DNA of 64,000 bases from Apostichopus japonicus (lineage: Eukaryota; Echinodermata; Holothuroidea; Aspidochirotida; Stichopodidae). Position numbers and translations under genes: made by a program. Below, one piece after another: positions 1 to 10,993 of this stretch (positions are counted from its first letter, which is position 1; every line of letters begins with the position of its first letter). The DNA lies in assembly GCF_037975245.1 (NCBI RefSeq), contig NC_092564.1, positions 20,871,984-20,935,983 on the forward strand, in the 5' to 3' direction. Under the pieces are notes generated by a model. The model worked only from the letters and a program-made list of their open reading frames with translations. It searched no databases and had not been told where the DNA came from.

Positions 1-675
1 GTTCAACCACAAATCACATTAAAACATCCTGACCAAGTTGGATCCTCTGTGCATTCTTTAACACAGGTTCAAAACTTTAATACTTTTCAACAAAGGGCAG
101 TTTTTAGTTACGTTATTATTAATGTCTCAACAAAAGGACACTTTACAAATCAACTACCGTAACAGTTCAAACAAATATATATATAACTGGAAATAGGGGA
201 AGCGTCACCATAGCTGTATATGATTCGTTATGAAGGGGTACATATTTAGAGTTTCCACTGCCTCCTCCAATCTCCACTATAGCTCTAAGAGAGTGTATGA
301 ACAGTGTCTAACCGAAGTAGTATATATCGTGCTATACTTCACCCCCACCCCCCCCCCCGGAGTCCAAACGGGGCGATATCGTGGGACCTTTCGGGAGCCC
401 CCATTTTTCGGGGCTCTTTCCGGGAGCCGTTTCGGGAGCTCCCGTTGTTTTATCTGTTTGGGAGTGTTATCGAATCCACAAAAAACTTTATTTATTTATT
501 ACTTACTTTTTATTTTCTCACAAGAGGTCGTCATCGATGTTGTTTTCGTCAATTGTCAGTACTGCGTAAACAATGTTTAATATAACATATATATAAGCTA
601 TTGTCGTTGCTTTACAAAATATACTTATACACGTTTACTTTTATATTTATATAAATACCTCAGCCTATATATACT

Positions 676-1042
676 TTAAAGGGTGTGAAGACTCGCGCAA
701 AAAGAAACGTCTAATGCCGGTAATCTGACCTAGTTTCGAATGAGGTGTAACAGATGTGTTAGACACCACCATCGATCCCAGAAAATACGCACACAGCTTG
801 CTACCATCCGTAATTAGACAATAATGTACAGTTAGGACATACAGCTGCAGTCAATACCCGCAGCACAGTGTACAAACGATACAGCGATGGACATCTCAGG
901 TCCAGCCGAGATAACAAGGTATCACGTTTCATTACTGTCTGCATTTTGTCGCGATATGAACAAAACGTCACTTGCAAGCAACGGAAAGTTAACTTTTTCA
1001 GAGCGCGGCACGCTTTGAGGCGAGTCCTCAATGCCTTTAACA
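676..1042 (+). repeat. Dispersed repeat core, copy 1
   Basis: 367 bp, strongly similar along its length to 43748-44112 in the same orientation, with scattered substitutions and small indels. Frames are broken differently in the two copies, so it is not a conserved protein. It sits inside the inverted-repeat element at 317-2033. Confidence 0.85.
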
Positions 1043-1690
1043 AGTATAATTTTATAAATATATGGTACTCTTACAAGCTAAAACGAAGGCTTCCGACTAA
1101 AACGGCTCCCGAAAAACGGGTGCCTGTGGCTCCCGGAGAGGCATTCCCAACGTAACGATGACATCATATCATCTTATCGCGTTGCAACTCGTTTTGCTGC
1201 TCTATAGCAGCTCCCCTGATCTAGAACTCCCGATAAGCGCCTCTGTTTAGTGCCTCTTGACCGTACGTAAGTTGTTTGGGGCAGTTCACGTAGGAAAGTA
1301 TACATTGTGGATATTAATTAGTGCATTGGCAGGTCTTGCAACTATTGCTGGTTTGGTACTATGACTTCTGTTACAAACGGGAGCGTTGGGATCATAGCGT
1401 GCGCGTGTATACATTCCCTCCTGCAGTTTGTGTACCATGTAATGTGGAACTAAAATGTACTGTCTTTGGAATATCCAAAAACGAAAAAAAAAGTTGTGGG
1501 ATTCGATAAGACTCCCAAACAGATCAAAAGCAAAGCTCTCGAAACGGCCCCCGAAAAACATACAACATGTATATATGTAATTAATTAATTCGTTAAATTC
1601 CTCGCTACATGTATTTTTCAGAGGGAGTATTATAAATAGCACCCATACTGGAGTCTATAACAATAGTCCAGTGTGTCGTATTAAATCACC

Positions 1691-1740
1691 AATGTCGCCC
1701 TAAGTGTTGTGGAATGAGTTAATTCACATAGGGCGACATG
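1691..1740. repeat. Short inverted repeat (hairpin)
   Basis: ATGTCGCCCTAAGTG is followed about 20 bases later by CACATAGGGCGACAT, a 15-bp stem with one mismatch, inside the larger element at 317-2033. Confidence 0.7.
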
Positions 1741-2033
1741 TACATGTGTAGATAATTAGTTAATTAAATTTCTTGCTATTAAATATAACAACATCGATTA
1801 CGACCTCGTGTGAAAAACTGGTCAACGCTTTAAAAAAGGAAATAAATAACTATATATAAATAAATAAGTAATAAAAAAAAATTGTTGTGAGATTCGATAA
1901 CACTCCCAAACAGATACAAAAAACGGGGGCTCCCGAAAAACGGGGGCTCCCGAAATGGTCCACCCGAAAGAGCCCCGTTTGGACTCGATCCCGAGGGGGG
2001 GGGGAGGGGGTGAAGTAGCACGATATATACTAC

Positions 2034-2362
2034 TAACTGATAATAGACAAACATATTTATTATTGGCTATTGGTTCATAAAGCACTATTGTTTGATTACA
2101 ATTGTCCGCTGTATCGTACTGAGTATAGGCTATGTTATATTTCCCATATGAAGGTCTACTTTACATTAAAAGCACAGACAAGTGAAACAAACCAACACTT
2201 AGACCCTCACCCCAAAAACACGCTCAGTCAGGAGGAGGGGTCTCCGCCAGATTCTGACCAGTGATAGTAGTCCTCTGCTAACCGTCCCTGATGATCATGA
2301 TATGGCGTACTGACTATGACGACTATGACGACGATGACGATGATGACGACGACGACGACGAC

Positions 2363-2400
<38 letters not shown>

Positions 2401-3145
2401 TGATGATGATGAAGATATATGCCTTACATCCAGCCCTTATTTGAAGCCCCAGTTCATTAAATAATGGGAACAGAGCTGTGTGGTGACCGTAGACCAAAGT
2501 GCGCCGCCGTGATATAGACTAATGATCGAAAAAGCATCGACATCACGTCATTACTTTGTGCTCTTTATCTTGGAGGGCGGACGACCTTTAAGTTATTTCA
2601 ATTTTTATGTACACTTCGTTCGAAAATAGCAAGTCCAGTGCTCCTCCTCCATTCTTCCTCTATCCTCACATGCACAGCCTCTTTTAATTCTCCCCTCCCT
2701 CCACATCAGTTGCGACACCACCTTATGTAAGCTACGGGGCAACTAGGAGCCTGAAGGAATATGGGGGGGGGGGGGCAAAAATATATAACGCTGATATGGA
2801 GAGCGGTCTAAGGGGGAATTTTTCTACAAGTAAAATGATTTAGACGCAAAACTGTGCCATGGTTTGACAAATTTTCACATATCTAACCTTGAAAATATAC
2901 TGCAATTTTATGGCGAGCAAGAATTGTTGTCGAAGATTAACAAACTGATGCAATGGCAGCTTTAAGCCAATAAAAATGTTTAACGGTCGATTTTGGTCGG
3001 CTGTTTCTAATACAAACGATTACTAGCCTAGCTCTGTATTTGGAAAAGTACCAGATCTGGTAAGGGGAAGTCTGGGGGAAAATGCTCCATCATGCCCCCC
3101 GTAGCGCCGCCACTGTCTCCTTTCCCTTCCTATACCCTCCTTCGC
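2034..3145. other. Intergenic stretch with no supported gene
   Basis: Contains the triplet microsatellite, a G run near 2763 and otherwise unremarkable sequence. The text ending CGCCGCCACTG near 3113 resembles the right end of an hAT-type element, but no matching left end was found. Confidence 0.5.
2311..2413. repeat. GAC/GAT trinucleotide microsatellite
   Basis: About 100 bp of alternating GAC and GAT triplets. It creates a spurious antisense frame of Ile/Val repeats (2228-2497). Confidence 0.9.
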
Positions 3146-3153
3146 CCCCCTCG

Positions 3154-3524
3154 CAGTAGCGGAGCGTCCATACAGTCAGGGGGCGGAAGCCCCTCTGACG
3201 GACTCAAATGGATTGCTGGCGCCCTTTTCGGCTATTTACCACTTTTTACTTATTCGCGATTATTGACTTTTTATTGCGCTCTCATCTACTTATTGTGATT
3301 TGTCACATTTTGTTGACGATGACACCTATTTATTCTTCGTTAATCTGCAAATTAGCAAGGCCCGGAAAGGGTCATTTCCGGCGATCTATAGGGAGTATCT
3401 TTACTAAAAAAAAATTCTGTACGCTCCGCGCCAACCTGTGGTGGCGCTCCGCTTAGATAAAGTCGAAAGCGCCCATACAGACCATTCTCGCCACCTCTGA
3501 CCAATACCCCTAGCTCCGCCACTG
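3154..3524. mobile_element. hAT-type miniature element A (371 bp) with 8-bp target duplication
   Basis: The left end is CAGTAGCGGAGC and the right end is GCTCCGCCACTG, which are inverted repeats with one mismatch. The element is flanked on both sides by CCCCCTCG (3146-3153 and 3525-3532). Ends of the CAGNGGCG type with 8-bp target duplications are the signature of the hAT superfamily. No transposase is encoded, so it is non-autonomous. Confidence 0.85.
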
Positions 3525-3728
3525 CCCCCTCGCCCGATCACTATACCCCTCTTTCCCCCTCCTACCTCCAAACGTCCACTTCTCAAAGATCAACTACAGC
3601 AACATCCAACTGAAAGTGAACAGAAATGTTGCCCTAAGTTCACACACTGTATATGATGCATACACGCATATCTTCCTTATACCCTTTTACGATTAACAGC
3701 ATAATCTCTTGTAATCATGCATCAAGTT

Positions 3729-4100
3729 CAAGGGCGTAGGAACCGGGGGGGGGGGCTGGGGGGCGCCAGCCACCCCAGTGAAAAATGTGGAGGGACGGAA
3801 GTATCATTCCGCCCCCCCCCCGCTTCGCAAGTCAGAAAACCCCTTTTTCATTTCCAAATGAGAAAAAATCTCACTTGGAGCACCAAATTGCATCTAAGGC
3901 CAGGTGAAAATACAAAATTAAGTTTACAAAATGGAGTCGGTGTTGAAGTGTGCTATATTGCACCAAATTGCATCTGAGGCTACCTGGAAATGCAAGAAAT
4001 TTCAAAGGGGAGGGGGACACCCCCTCCCCTTAGAAATTCCTCCCCCATGCCGGCCATCAGTCTTCAGCGCCCCACTCAAAAGTACATTCCTACGCCACTG
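3729..4100. mobile_element. hAT-type miniature element B (372 bp) with 8-bp target duplication
   Basis: The left end CAAGGGCGTAGGAA and right end TTCCTACGCCACTG are inverted repeats matching 12 of 14. It is flanked by ATCAAGTT at 3721-3728 and 4101-4108. Inside, a block starting GCACCAAATTGCATCT occurs twice (about 3880 and 3959), and there are G and C runs. It is a different family from element A, only about 200 bp away. It is non-autonomous. Confidence 0.87.
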
Positions 4101-4108
4101 ATCAAGTT

Positions 4109-5220
4109 ATTATTGTAAATGTGACAACAAAATGCGATTCGCGGGTAAATTTTCAAGGTTTTCAAGACCGTAATATATTGCCCCCGGATTCATCTGTAAG
4201 GAAAACAATGAAATATGTATAGAATTGTACTTTTTGAGTCCCTACTTGTGATTGGATTTCAACTCAACGAAGCATACATTTTACATGTATGACATTCTGA
4301 ACTTTTATTTGCCAATTAAATGTAATAATTCCGTATTTCTAGCGGGGTCAAGTGTGTACATACGGCACGTGGATGAATTACAAATTTCACTGTGGCACTC
4401 AGCATAAATTCTTTATACCATTGTGTATGCTGTCATGTCATTGCGACGCTGCTCTGTTCTTTCCCAACACCTGGCATGATCATACAATAGCCATGGTCCA
4501 TCCCGGTCCATCGACTTTGCCCCTTTACATTTCCCGCCTCTCCCGAGGTCACAGTGAAATGACTCACGTGGATGAAATGTTGAGTTTATCTTGACTGCTG
4601 GCCTAAGCTCAAATAACCTCTTCCGGTGTTACACTGAAACCGCATCTATACAGAAACCGCATCAGCAGCACACAACTACTCCTGCATATGTAGACTTCTG
4701 AACTCTTGACATAACACATGCCTGACTGTCGACTTAATGCTGCGGTTGAAATCGCAAGTTCTTTGAAAAAGAAAACTTTGTTTCAAAGACAAAAGAAAGA
4801 GTACATTTGTTGTGTGGAAATTTGAGAGTTTTATCAAATGAGAAGAATAGGGAGGAGCAGTGAAAGGGTAAGACTCAGTTACCGTGTGACTTAAGATTGC
4901 ATAATAGTTGGTTTATATTTTCATCAACTGTCATCAGTGTTGTACATCCCATGTGTGTGTGTGTGCGTTGTAGCTCAAGGACATTCCAACTGGCATTTCC
5001 CGCATCTGCAGGGCTGAGCAATTTCATAACAAAGACAACCCATGACTTTAGTGGACGTCACAGTGACGTTCTTCTCCTGGGTCTTGCGTTTACCCATGCG
5101 GTGTTTCGATATGAAAACAAACGGAGCAATATCAAACGACCAGAAGTGTGATAATATATATTTCAAGACGGTAAAGTGATATTGTTATGCGATTGACTGC
5201 TTCGGTTGGTAAGGTTAAGA
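4109..5220 (+). promoter_or_regulatory. CpG-retaining region, candidate promoter/5' exon zone of the main gene
   Basis: No supported gene. CpG dinucleotides are frequent up to about 5.2 kb and then become rare. A symmetric pair of CRE-like half sites, ACGTCA then TGACGT three bases apart, lies at 5055-5069. Good donor-like sites occur (GGGTAAGA near 4867, CGGTAAAG near 5169, GGTAAGG near 5208). Placing the transcription start here is inference from the CpG boundary and the need for a 5' UTR exon upstream of 15736. Confidence 0.3.
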
Positions 5221-6860
5221 CAATATGTACTAATAATAGGCCTACACTGTACTTGTGTATTCAATTTAATATGTGCTGGTACTGTGTGTAGTACCAGCAT
5301 ACATAGGTTCTTGACATACATGTGTTAAGTATCGGTGCTATATTTACATGTGGTTCGTCATGTCTAGGCTCAAAAAGTATATGCTGCAATTTGTAATTGC
5401 ACACACCATTTGCTTCGTTTAATATTTTCATCATTGCTGATATGAGAAGGGAGAGATGGGGTTACGGTGTCTGCTATGGATAGGCATTTCTTATCGGAAT
5501 GTTTACCCTTGTAAAGAATACTTCCATGCTTTAAAATATGCAATTAGTCCATCTCATCAATCTCATAAATTTTAAACATGGTCTCAGTTCATCCTTGTAC
5601 TTTGTTACCAATAGATATACCTATTTTGCAGTAGGACTTTGCTTGGAGATGCCAAATAAATGATTTCCTTCAAAACTGACAGTTTGACAGTTTGTTTGGC
5701 CTATGTATTAAAAGACTGTTGAAGATCCTTGATTAGTGTGTGAGTTGTTGTGCCTCACCATTGATCAACACTGACACATATGTGTATTTAGTTTAAACAC
5801 TTTGTTAACAATTGTGCACTCTGGAAATATTCTGGTAATTGGTAAGCATAAGAAAAATAAGCAGTGAAAACTTAGTCTGTATTGTGAAATCAAAGTTCCA
5901 ATTGAAGCTATATTTCATACTATAGAAGTTCTGATTTAACTTTTAAATGAAAAGAAGAAGTAACAGTAGAAGAACTGTGTACCGTACCGTTATTTAGAAA
6001 TTGAGCCACAAATGGTTAGACCATTTAGTTTAACCACCAGCACACTGTTTGAGCTTATAGACAATTGTTACAACTCTTTGGGGACTTCAGACAAGCTTGG
6101 ATGATCTTCACCCTTAGTGTGTAGTTACTAGTTAATATCCTTATTGTCTCCAATGGGAAGTTTAAAGGTCCTTTGACTAGTACAGGAGCGAAAGTGAAAA
6201 CCTTATACACATAAGCTTGGATGAACTGTTTGCTTAGTTCCAAGATCCACCTTAACTACTATAAGCTTAGTAAATTGGAGATTAAAAGGTCATTTGAGGT
6301 CACCATATTTCAATGCCTGAAAACCTTTCAAAGGTGATAACTTAGAAAGTAAAGAGCTCTAGGAAGAACTGCATATGTTGGTATGTAGATGTAGCCCCAT
6401 AGCTACAATAGGGCTCTGTAATGTGGCTTCACCATAACTAGTACATGAACCCAGTTGTTTTGGGTGGAGGTCAAAGGTCATTTGAACCTGAACATCAAAG
6501 GAGCTTGCATATGCATAAAAGGATAGTCTAATATGTAGTGTAAAGGTTTGACACAATTTGGTGTAGGTCAGAGTTCAATTAAGGTCACCATGGGTCAACT
6601 TGGTATCCTTGTAAACAGGATATCTCTAGATAGGAAAATATTGGCTCATATTTTGCATGTGGCTTCCCTATAATGAGTACCAGCTACCTTATTGTTTTTG
6701 GTGGCAGTCATTTGGGTCATCAAATTCACACTCTGTAAAGTCTTATAAAAACAAACCTGGTAAACATGATATCACAAGATGAGTTACTTCACATAACTCA
6801 TATTTGCTAAGTCTTTCTTAAATATTTCCAATGTAGACCAGTAGTACATCAGGGTAGGCA
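5221..6860. repeat. CpG-poor stretch with decayed AGGTCA-type repeat units
   Basis: 5221-6050 shows nothing beyond a small hairpin (TGCTGGTACT/AGTACCAGCA near 5274-5310). From about 6050 to 6800 there are several decayed units of a repeat with the words AAGCTTGGATGA, GTAAACAxGATATC and GGAGGTCAAAGGTCATTTGA, in the + orientation. The same words recur at 9.3-9.8, 14.8-15.2, 20.7, 25.9-26.3 and 27.2 kb. Confidence 0.65.
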
Positions 6861-7585
6861 ACTTCTGAAAAAGGGATTGTTCTCCTGTTATAGATGTGGA
6901 GAAGAGGGCCACATAGCTAGGGGTTGTAGGAATGAACCTAACCCTGAGTGGACTGCCAAACATTTAAATGAACGAGGCACCCTGCATAGGGAAAAGCAGT
7001 TAAGTGCTGGGAAAAAATTGGTCCCACCCCAAACAAAATTGATCAAAGGTAATCCAAGATATCATTGGTAATGCTAATTAGAGTCCTGGACTTGTTTCAC
7101 TTGCCTGGTAGATACTGGGTCGCAAGTGACAACTATTTCAAAGTCCTTTGTTATATAATATTTATCTTATGTACCCACATTCCCATTGCAGGACATTCTC
7201 CACATTGATGGTGTGGGTGCGGCAGACTGCACCATATGTGAGGTATATATATAGAATTAGTCATTAGCTTTCCTTCAGAGGTTAATGCTACGGAAAGAGT
7301 TAACCTCACCCTAGCAATTGTTGTAAACAACCCCAATTATAATAAATGGGTTTTCATGAATGCAATTGTATGCTGTTTGGGCTTACCCTGCAACATTTCA
7401 AAGATTAATGGAGAAATGTGGTTGTGACATGAACATGAATCTATATTGTTGATCTCAATGACATCATTGTATTCTCCGTAACATTTGAAGAACTTTTCAA
7501 AGGTTAGACGCTGTACTTGAATGCCTCCAAAGTTTGGCTTGAATTTAATGGCATCCCAATGTGAATTCTTGCACAGAAATGTTAA

Positions 7586-8532
7586 AAGGATTGTCTGTGG
7601 CCCAAAGAAGTTACCTTAAAAATGATAAATAATTTTCCAAACATGTTGTCAAAGTACAAGCTAATGTTGCGTTTGACAGAGAAACAATATTTTAGTCGAT
7701 GAGGATGGACATTTCCATTATGATTTGAACAGTACAGAACGTGACGTCAGCTACGCTAATGCAGATTGCGACATAACCCATGCTCCGTACAGTACCTACA
7801 GTATTCACAACAAAAAACGTGTTTGTATTCAGATTAATTTCTTCCTTAATTTTCGGTGAAATTTCTTATAAATTAGATATGTTTTCAACACAACACAAGA
7901 TTAGTTTGAACAGCAGACTCTTCGTTGTTTAAACATCGCGTTATCCAGCTCCAACGCGAAGAATATTCGCATGTAGGCTACTCTAACGTTTACAATTGGA
8001 CAGTTCTGCAAAGCCTAAGCTTCTTGGTACTACATTCTGCTTTGACATCAATTCCGCCAAGTTTCATCTTTCGGTGTTACGAATACTTTTCAAGTTTCCT
8101 TTTACTGTAAGTTTGATCCGTGAATTTTATTTCAGCGATTTCGAAGAACAGTTGATGAACTGTGGTTTGAGTGTGAGAGTGTGTTATGTGCAACGCTATA
8201 CAAGTATACCAACTGAGCATGGTAGGATATACGTTCACGATATCCACATAGTAATAGTCAATCACCTGTGCGTGTATCTGTACACGTGAGAGTGTATTTG
8301 CTGCGGAAACGGGAGTGCTAACTTCAAGTCGCCTGTTTTGCCTATTTGCCTGCGCTACGTCAATCACCAACTTGATGCGTTCCAACAAGCAGTACGTTTG
8401 GTGAGAAACTGAATTTGAAAACCAGATTTCTACAAGAAGAAACCGTCGAATGGGGACATTTTTTACATGTTTAGAAAGAAAAAAATAAGGACTACAAGGG
8501 CAATGTAACAAATTTTCCACCAGACAATTCCT
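7586..8532. mobile_element. TTAA-flanked (piggyBac-like) element inserted in the Ty3 remnant
   Basis: The element lies between TTAA at 7582-7585 and TTAA at 8533-8536. Its ends are imperfect inverted repeats (AAGGATTGTCTGTGG at left; the complement of CCACCAGACAATTCCT at right). It interrupts the reverse-transcriptase reading of the retrotransposon: matching sequence stops at one TTAA and resumes right after the other. A TTAA duplication is typical of the piggyBac superfamily. No transposase was recognised; the 147-codon antisense frame at 8077-8520 matches nothing I know. Confidence 0.75.
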
Positions 8533-9289
8533 TTAAGTACCTACAGTAGGCCATGTTGTCTCACCCAATGGTGTAGAAACTGACCCTGACAAAGCTGAGG
8601 CAATAAAAATTGCCCAGTCCCAAAGAATGTGAAAGAAGTAAGGTAACTCTTGAGCTTTGCAGGGTGTTACAGGCATTTTGTAGAGGGCTGTTCTAAAATT
8701 GCAAAACCCCTCTCTGAACTAACTGGTTGCCAAAGCCTACATTTCTAAAATGGGACTGGATGCAGGCTTTTCAATCAGCCTTTGAAAACTTAGTTCAGAA
8801 ATGATCCTCTCCTCTCCTTTCATGGCCTACACAAATTACCCCCCCCCCCCCGTTAAGTTGCACACTGTTACGAGTGGCGGTGGGTCAGGGCGGTGCTCTA
8901 CCAAACCCCGGGGGGCAAAGATCGTCCAGTGGCCTATGCCAGTCCGGGTCTGAGGAAGGGTGAGAAGAATTACCTTGCTCAACAGCATATTGTTCTTAAG
9001 TATATTCACGATGATATGGGTCATCTTGGTATTGAGCGTACACTTCAATTAGCACAGCTTGTTCATTGGCCTAAGATGGCTGTTGCAATCACTAATTATG
9101 TCAAGAACTGAGCATTGTCTGAGAAGAAAGGCTGTTCAAAAGCCTGCTGACAAGGCTCATATTGGTCATAATGTACACAAGTGAGCCAATGGAACTTGCC
9201 TGTATGGACTGTTTGTCTTTAGAGGATCTGAAGGAGATATGAAATGAATTGGTTATCACAGACCATTTTTGGTTTCGATGAAATGGTAA

Positions 9290-10080
9290 CCTATGCATTC
9301 ATGCAGGCGGAGAGTGTGTGTATGTATGTATGTGTGTGTGTGTGTGTGTGACGCCTGGCTTGTAAACACGGTATCTCAAGTAGGGAAGCTTGGACCAATC
9401 TAATATTTGGTGTATATGAGTGCCACATTGAGTAGATGTGCCCTATTTTTTGTGTTGCCTGTGAAGGTCACCAAAGGTCAGTTAGAGGCCAAAAACCAAA
9501 ATATTAAAACAAGCAATAAATCCCATTAACAGGATCCGACATGGTTGATATTTTGGGACCAGTTGTGAATGGGGTAAGGGATCATTTCAAAACATAACAG
9601 TCATGTGATCCAAGGTCAACAAAGGTCAATCAGGGGTCAAAAACTAGTATTTTTGCAATAACTTGAGAACCAAATGTCCGTGAAGGTTGGGAGTTACACT
9701 ATTGTAATCAGGGAGTCGAGCCGCATCTAGGTGACCTTTGACCTCAGGTTGACCTCCAGTGACCTGTATTAGCTTCTTTCAAGTTGATTCTTTGAAGTTT
9801 CGTGGGCATATTCCAATCTAACTTGTCCATAAGTGGACTCCTCTGCAACCCTAATGTGCGAAGTTATTAGAGATTTGGTTTGGTTTTGTAATACTTGGTG
9901 TGTGTATTCATAACATTGAGTACAATAACCCTATTGCTTTTGATGGAGGTGTGTATAACCACGTACAGTAGACTGACCTGTGTTAGCATGCCATAGTGTT
10001 ATTGTAACAGCTACTTCTGGTTACACTAACAAGCAGAAGTCTAGTGCATTGAAGTCATCGAAACCTCAATGCATTTTGCA
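9290..10080. repeat. AGGTCA-type repeat inserted in the Ty3 integrase region
   Basis: Retrotransposon similarity stops near 9280 and resumes near 10080. The sequence between has a GT microsatellite (9315-9350), GTAAACACGGTATCTCAAG, and several AGGTCA direct repeats. Its start (TGCATTCATG then GTGTG runs, then the GTATCTC word) matches 25870-26060. Confidence 0.7.
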
Positions 10081-10993
10081 TTCTGGTTCTCACTATGTAC
10101 AGGCATACTCCACAGGCTATCAGACTGCTTACACTACAGCTAAAATACTTCTTGAAAACTTTATAGTGCATTACGGATTTCCAGCCAGGCACCAAGGGAG
10201 AAATTTTGAATCTGCAGGCATTAAACATCTTTGTGACATGGTAGGGGTGGCTAAATTTCAAACCACTCCTTACCATCCCAAGGTAATGGGCAGTGTGAGA
10301 AGTTTAACCGTACACTCCTGACCATACATTGCTAGATGTAAAGAAGGCTGAGTGGAAATCCCATGTAGCACCCTAGTTCATGTATACAATTTACACAGTA
10401 TCAAGGTGTAGAGGCAGCTTCTGGGCATAGTAAAGGTACTACTAGGTCTAGGCAAGATTGTGCTGAGTCTTGGGGACAAGTTGGAATTTGCCTACAGATT
10501 AGTCTCTGAGAATGCCCAAGCAAATGCCCAAGACAATAACCTGTTATCATAGGAAGTTGTGTGAAATGCTCTGAATATGCAGACTGCCTTTGCAGTCACT
10601 CCCCCTCCCAAGATTTGTAACACCACCAAAAGCAACAAAAACACCTGCACTGCTACTAAACCCTAGTTCACAAGGATTAGCAACTTAGCGCAAAAGCCAC
10701 GGCACCCTTCCACTACTGATAGTAACAGGGAAACGACAGATGACAAGGATGACTTGTGGGTACTTACACATGTCCTACCCCCATTAGGGAGTGAGATACC
10801 CCAAGGCCCACAGTTAGAACCAGTTCCAACCCATTGTGTATATTGTTGAATTTTTGTCAATTTCTACTAGTTTTAGTACTCCCTCAATTTGCTGTTTGTT
10901 CAGTTGTTTGGTGGAGTGTTTCTCATTCTTTCTTCCCAGTTGTTGGCCATTAGTGTAATTAGTTACTCTGTATTAAGTTAGTTCTTTTCTTGT

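Larger units (their letters stand above)
317..2033. mobile_element. 1.7-kb element bounded by ~240-bp inverted repeats
   Basis: The left arm (317-545) and right arm (about 1786-2033) are reverse complements with moderate divergence. Shared words include GTAGTATATATCGTGC at the outer ends, GAGTCCAAACGGGGC, CTGTTTGGGAGTGTTATCGA and the inner ATCGATGTTGTT. A partial third copy of the arm lies at about 1480-1560. The interior has no credible open frame and includes a 367-bp block found again at 43.75 kb. This looks like a non-autonomous fold-back or DNA-transposon-type element. The superfamily is not recognised and no clear target duplication was found. Confidence 0.65.
6877..10860 (+). pseudogene. 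Ty3/gypsy-type retrotransposon remnant (gag-pol), heavily broken
   Basis: In order on the + strand: a CCHC zinc knuckle (CYRCGEEGHIARGC, 6877-7071); an aspartic protease motif around DTG at 7111-7119; a reverse-transcriptase part at about 7370-7581, resuming at about 8537-8870 after an inserted element; RNase H tail and integrase N-terminal pieces at 8893-9111, with a large internal deletion between them; an HHCC finger continuing past 9111 after a one-base shift; and more integrase core at about 10080-10320 after another insertion. Decayed C-terminal sequence runs to about 10860. Stops and frameshifts occur throughout. No LTRs were identified. It is dead and probably old. Confidence 0.85.

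Noticed and set aside
2228-2497. Minus-strand frame rich in Ile/Val
   Set aside because: It is a translation of the GAC/GAT microsatellite and has no independent evidence.
2700-3113. Third hAT-type element ending CGCCGCCACTG at 3113
   Set aside because: No matching left terminus or 8-bp duplication was found upstream.
4897-5151. Possible coding first exon of the zinc-finger gene
   Set aside because: The frame is open on both strands with no domain and no phase link to exon 1; only a UTR or promoter role is plausible.
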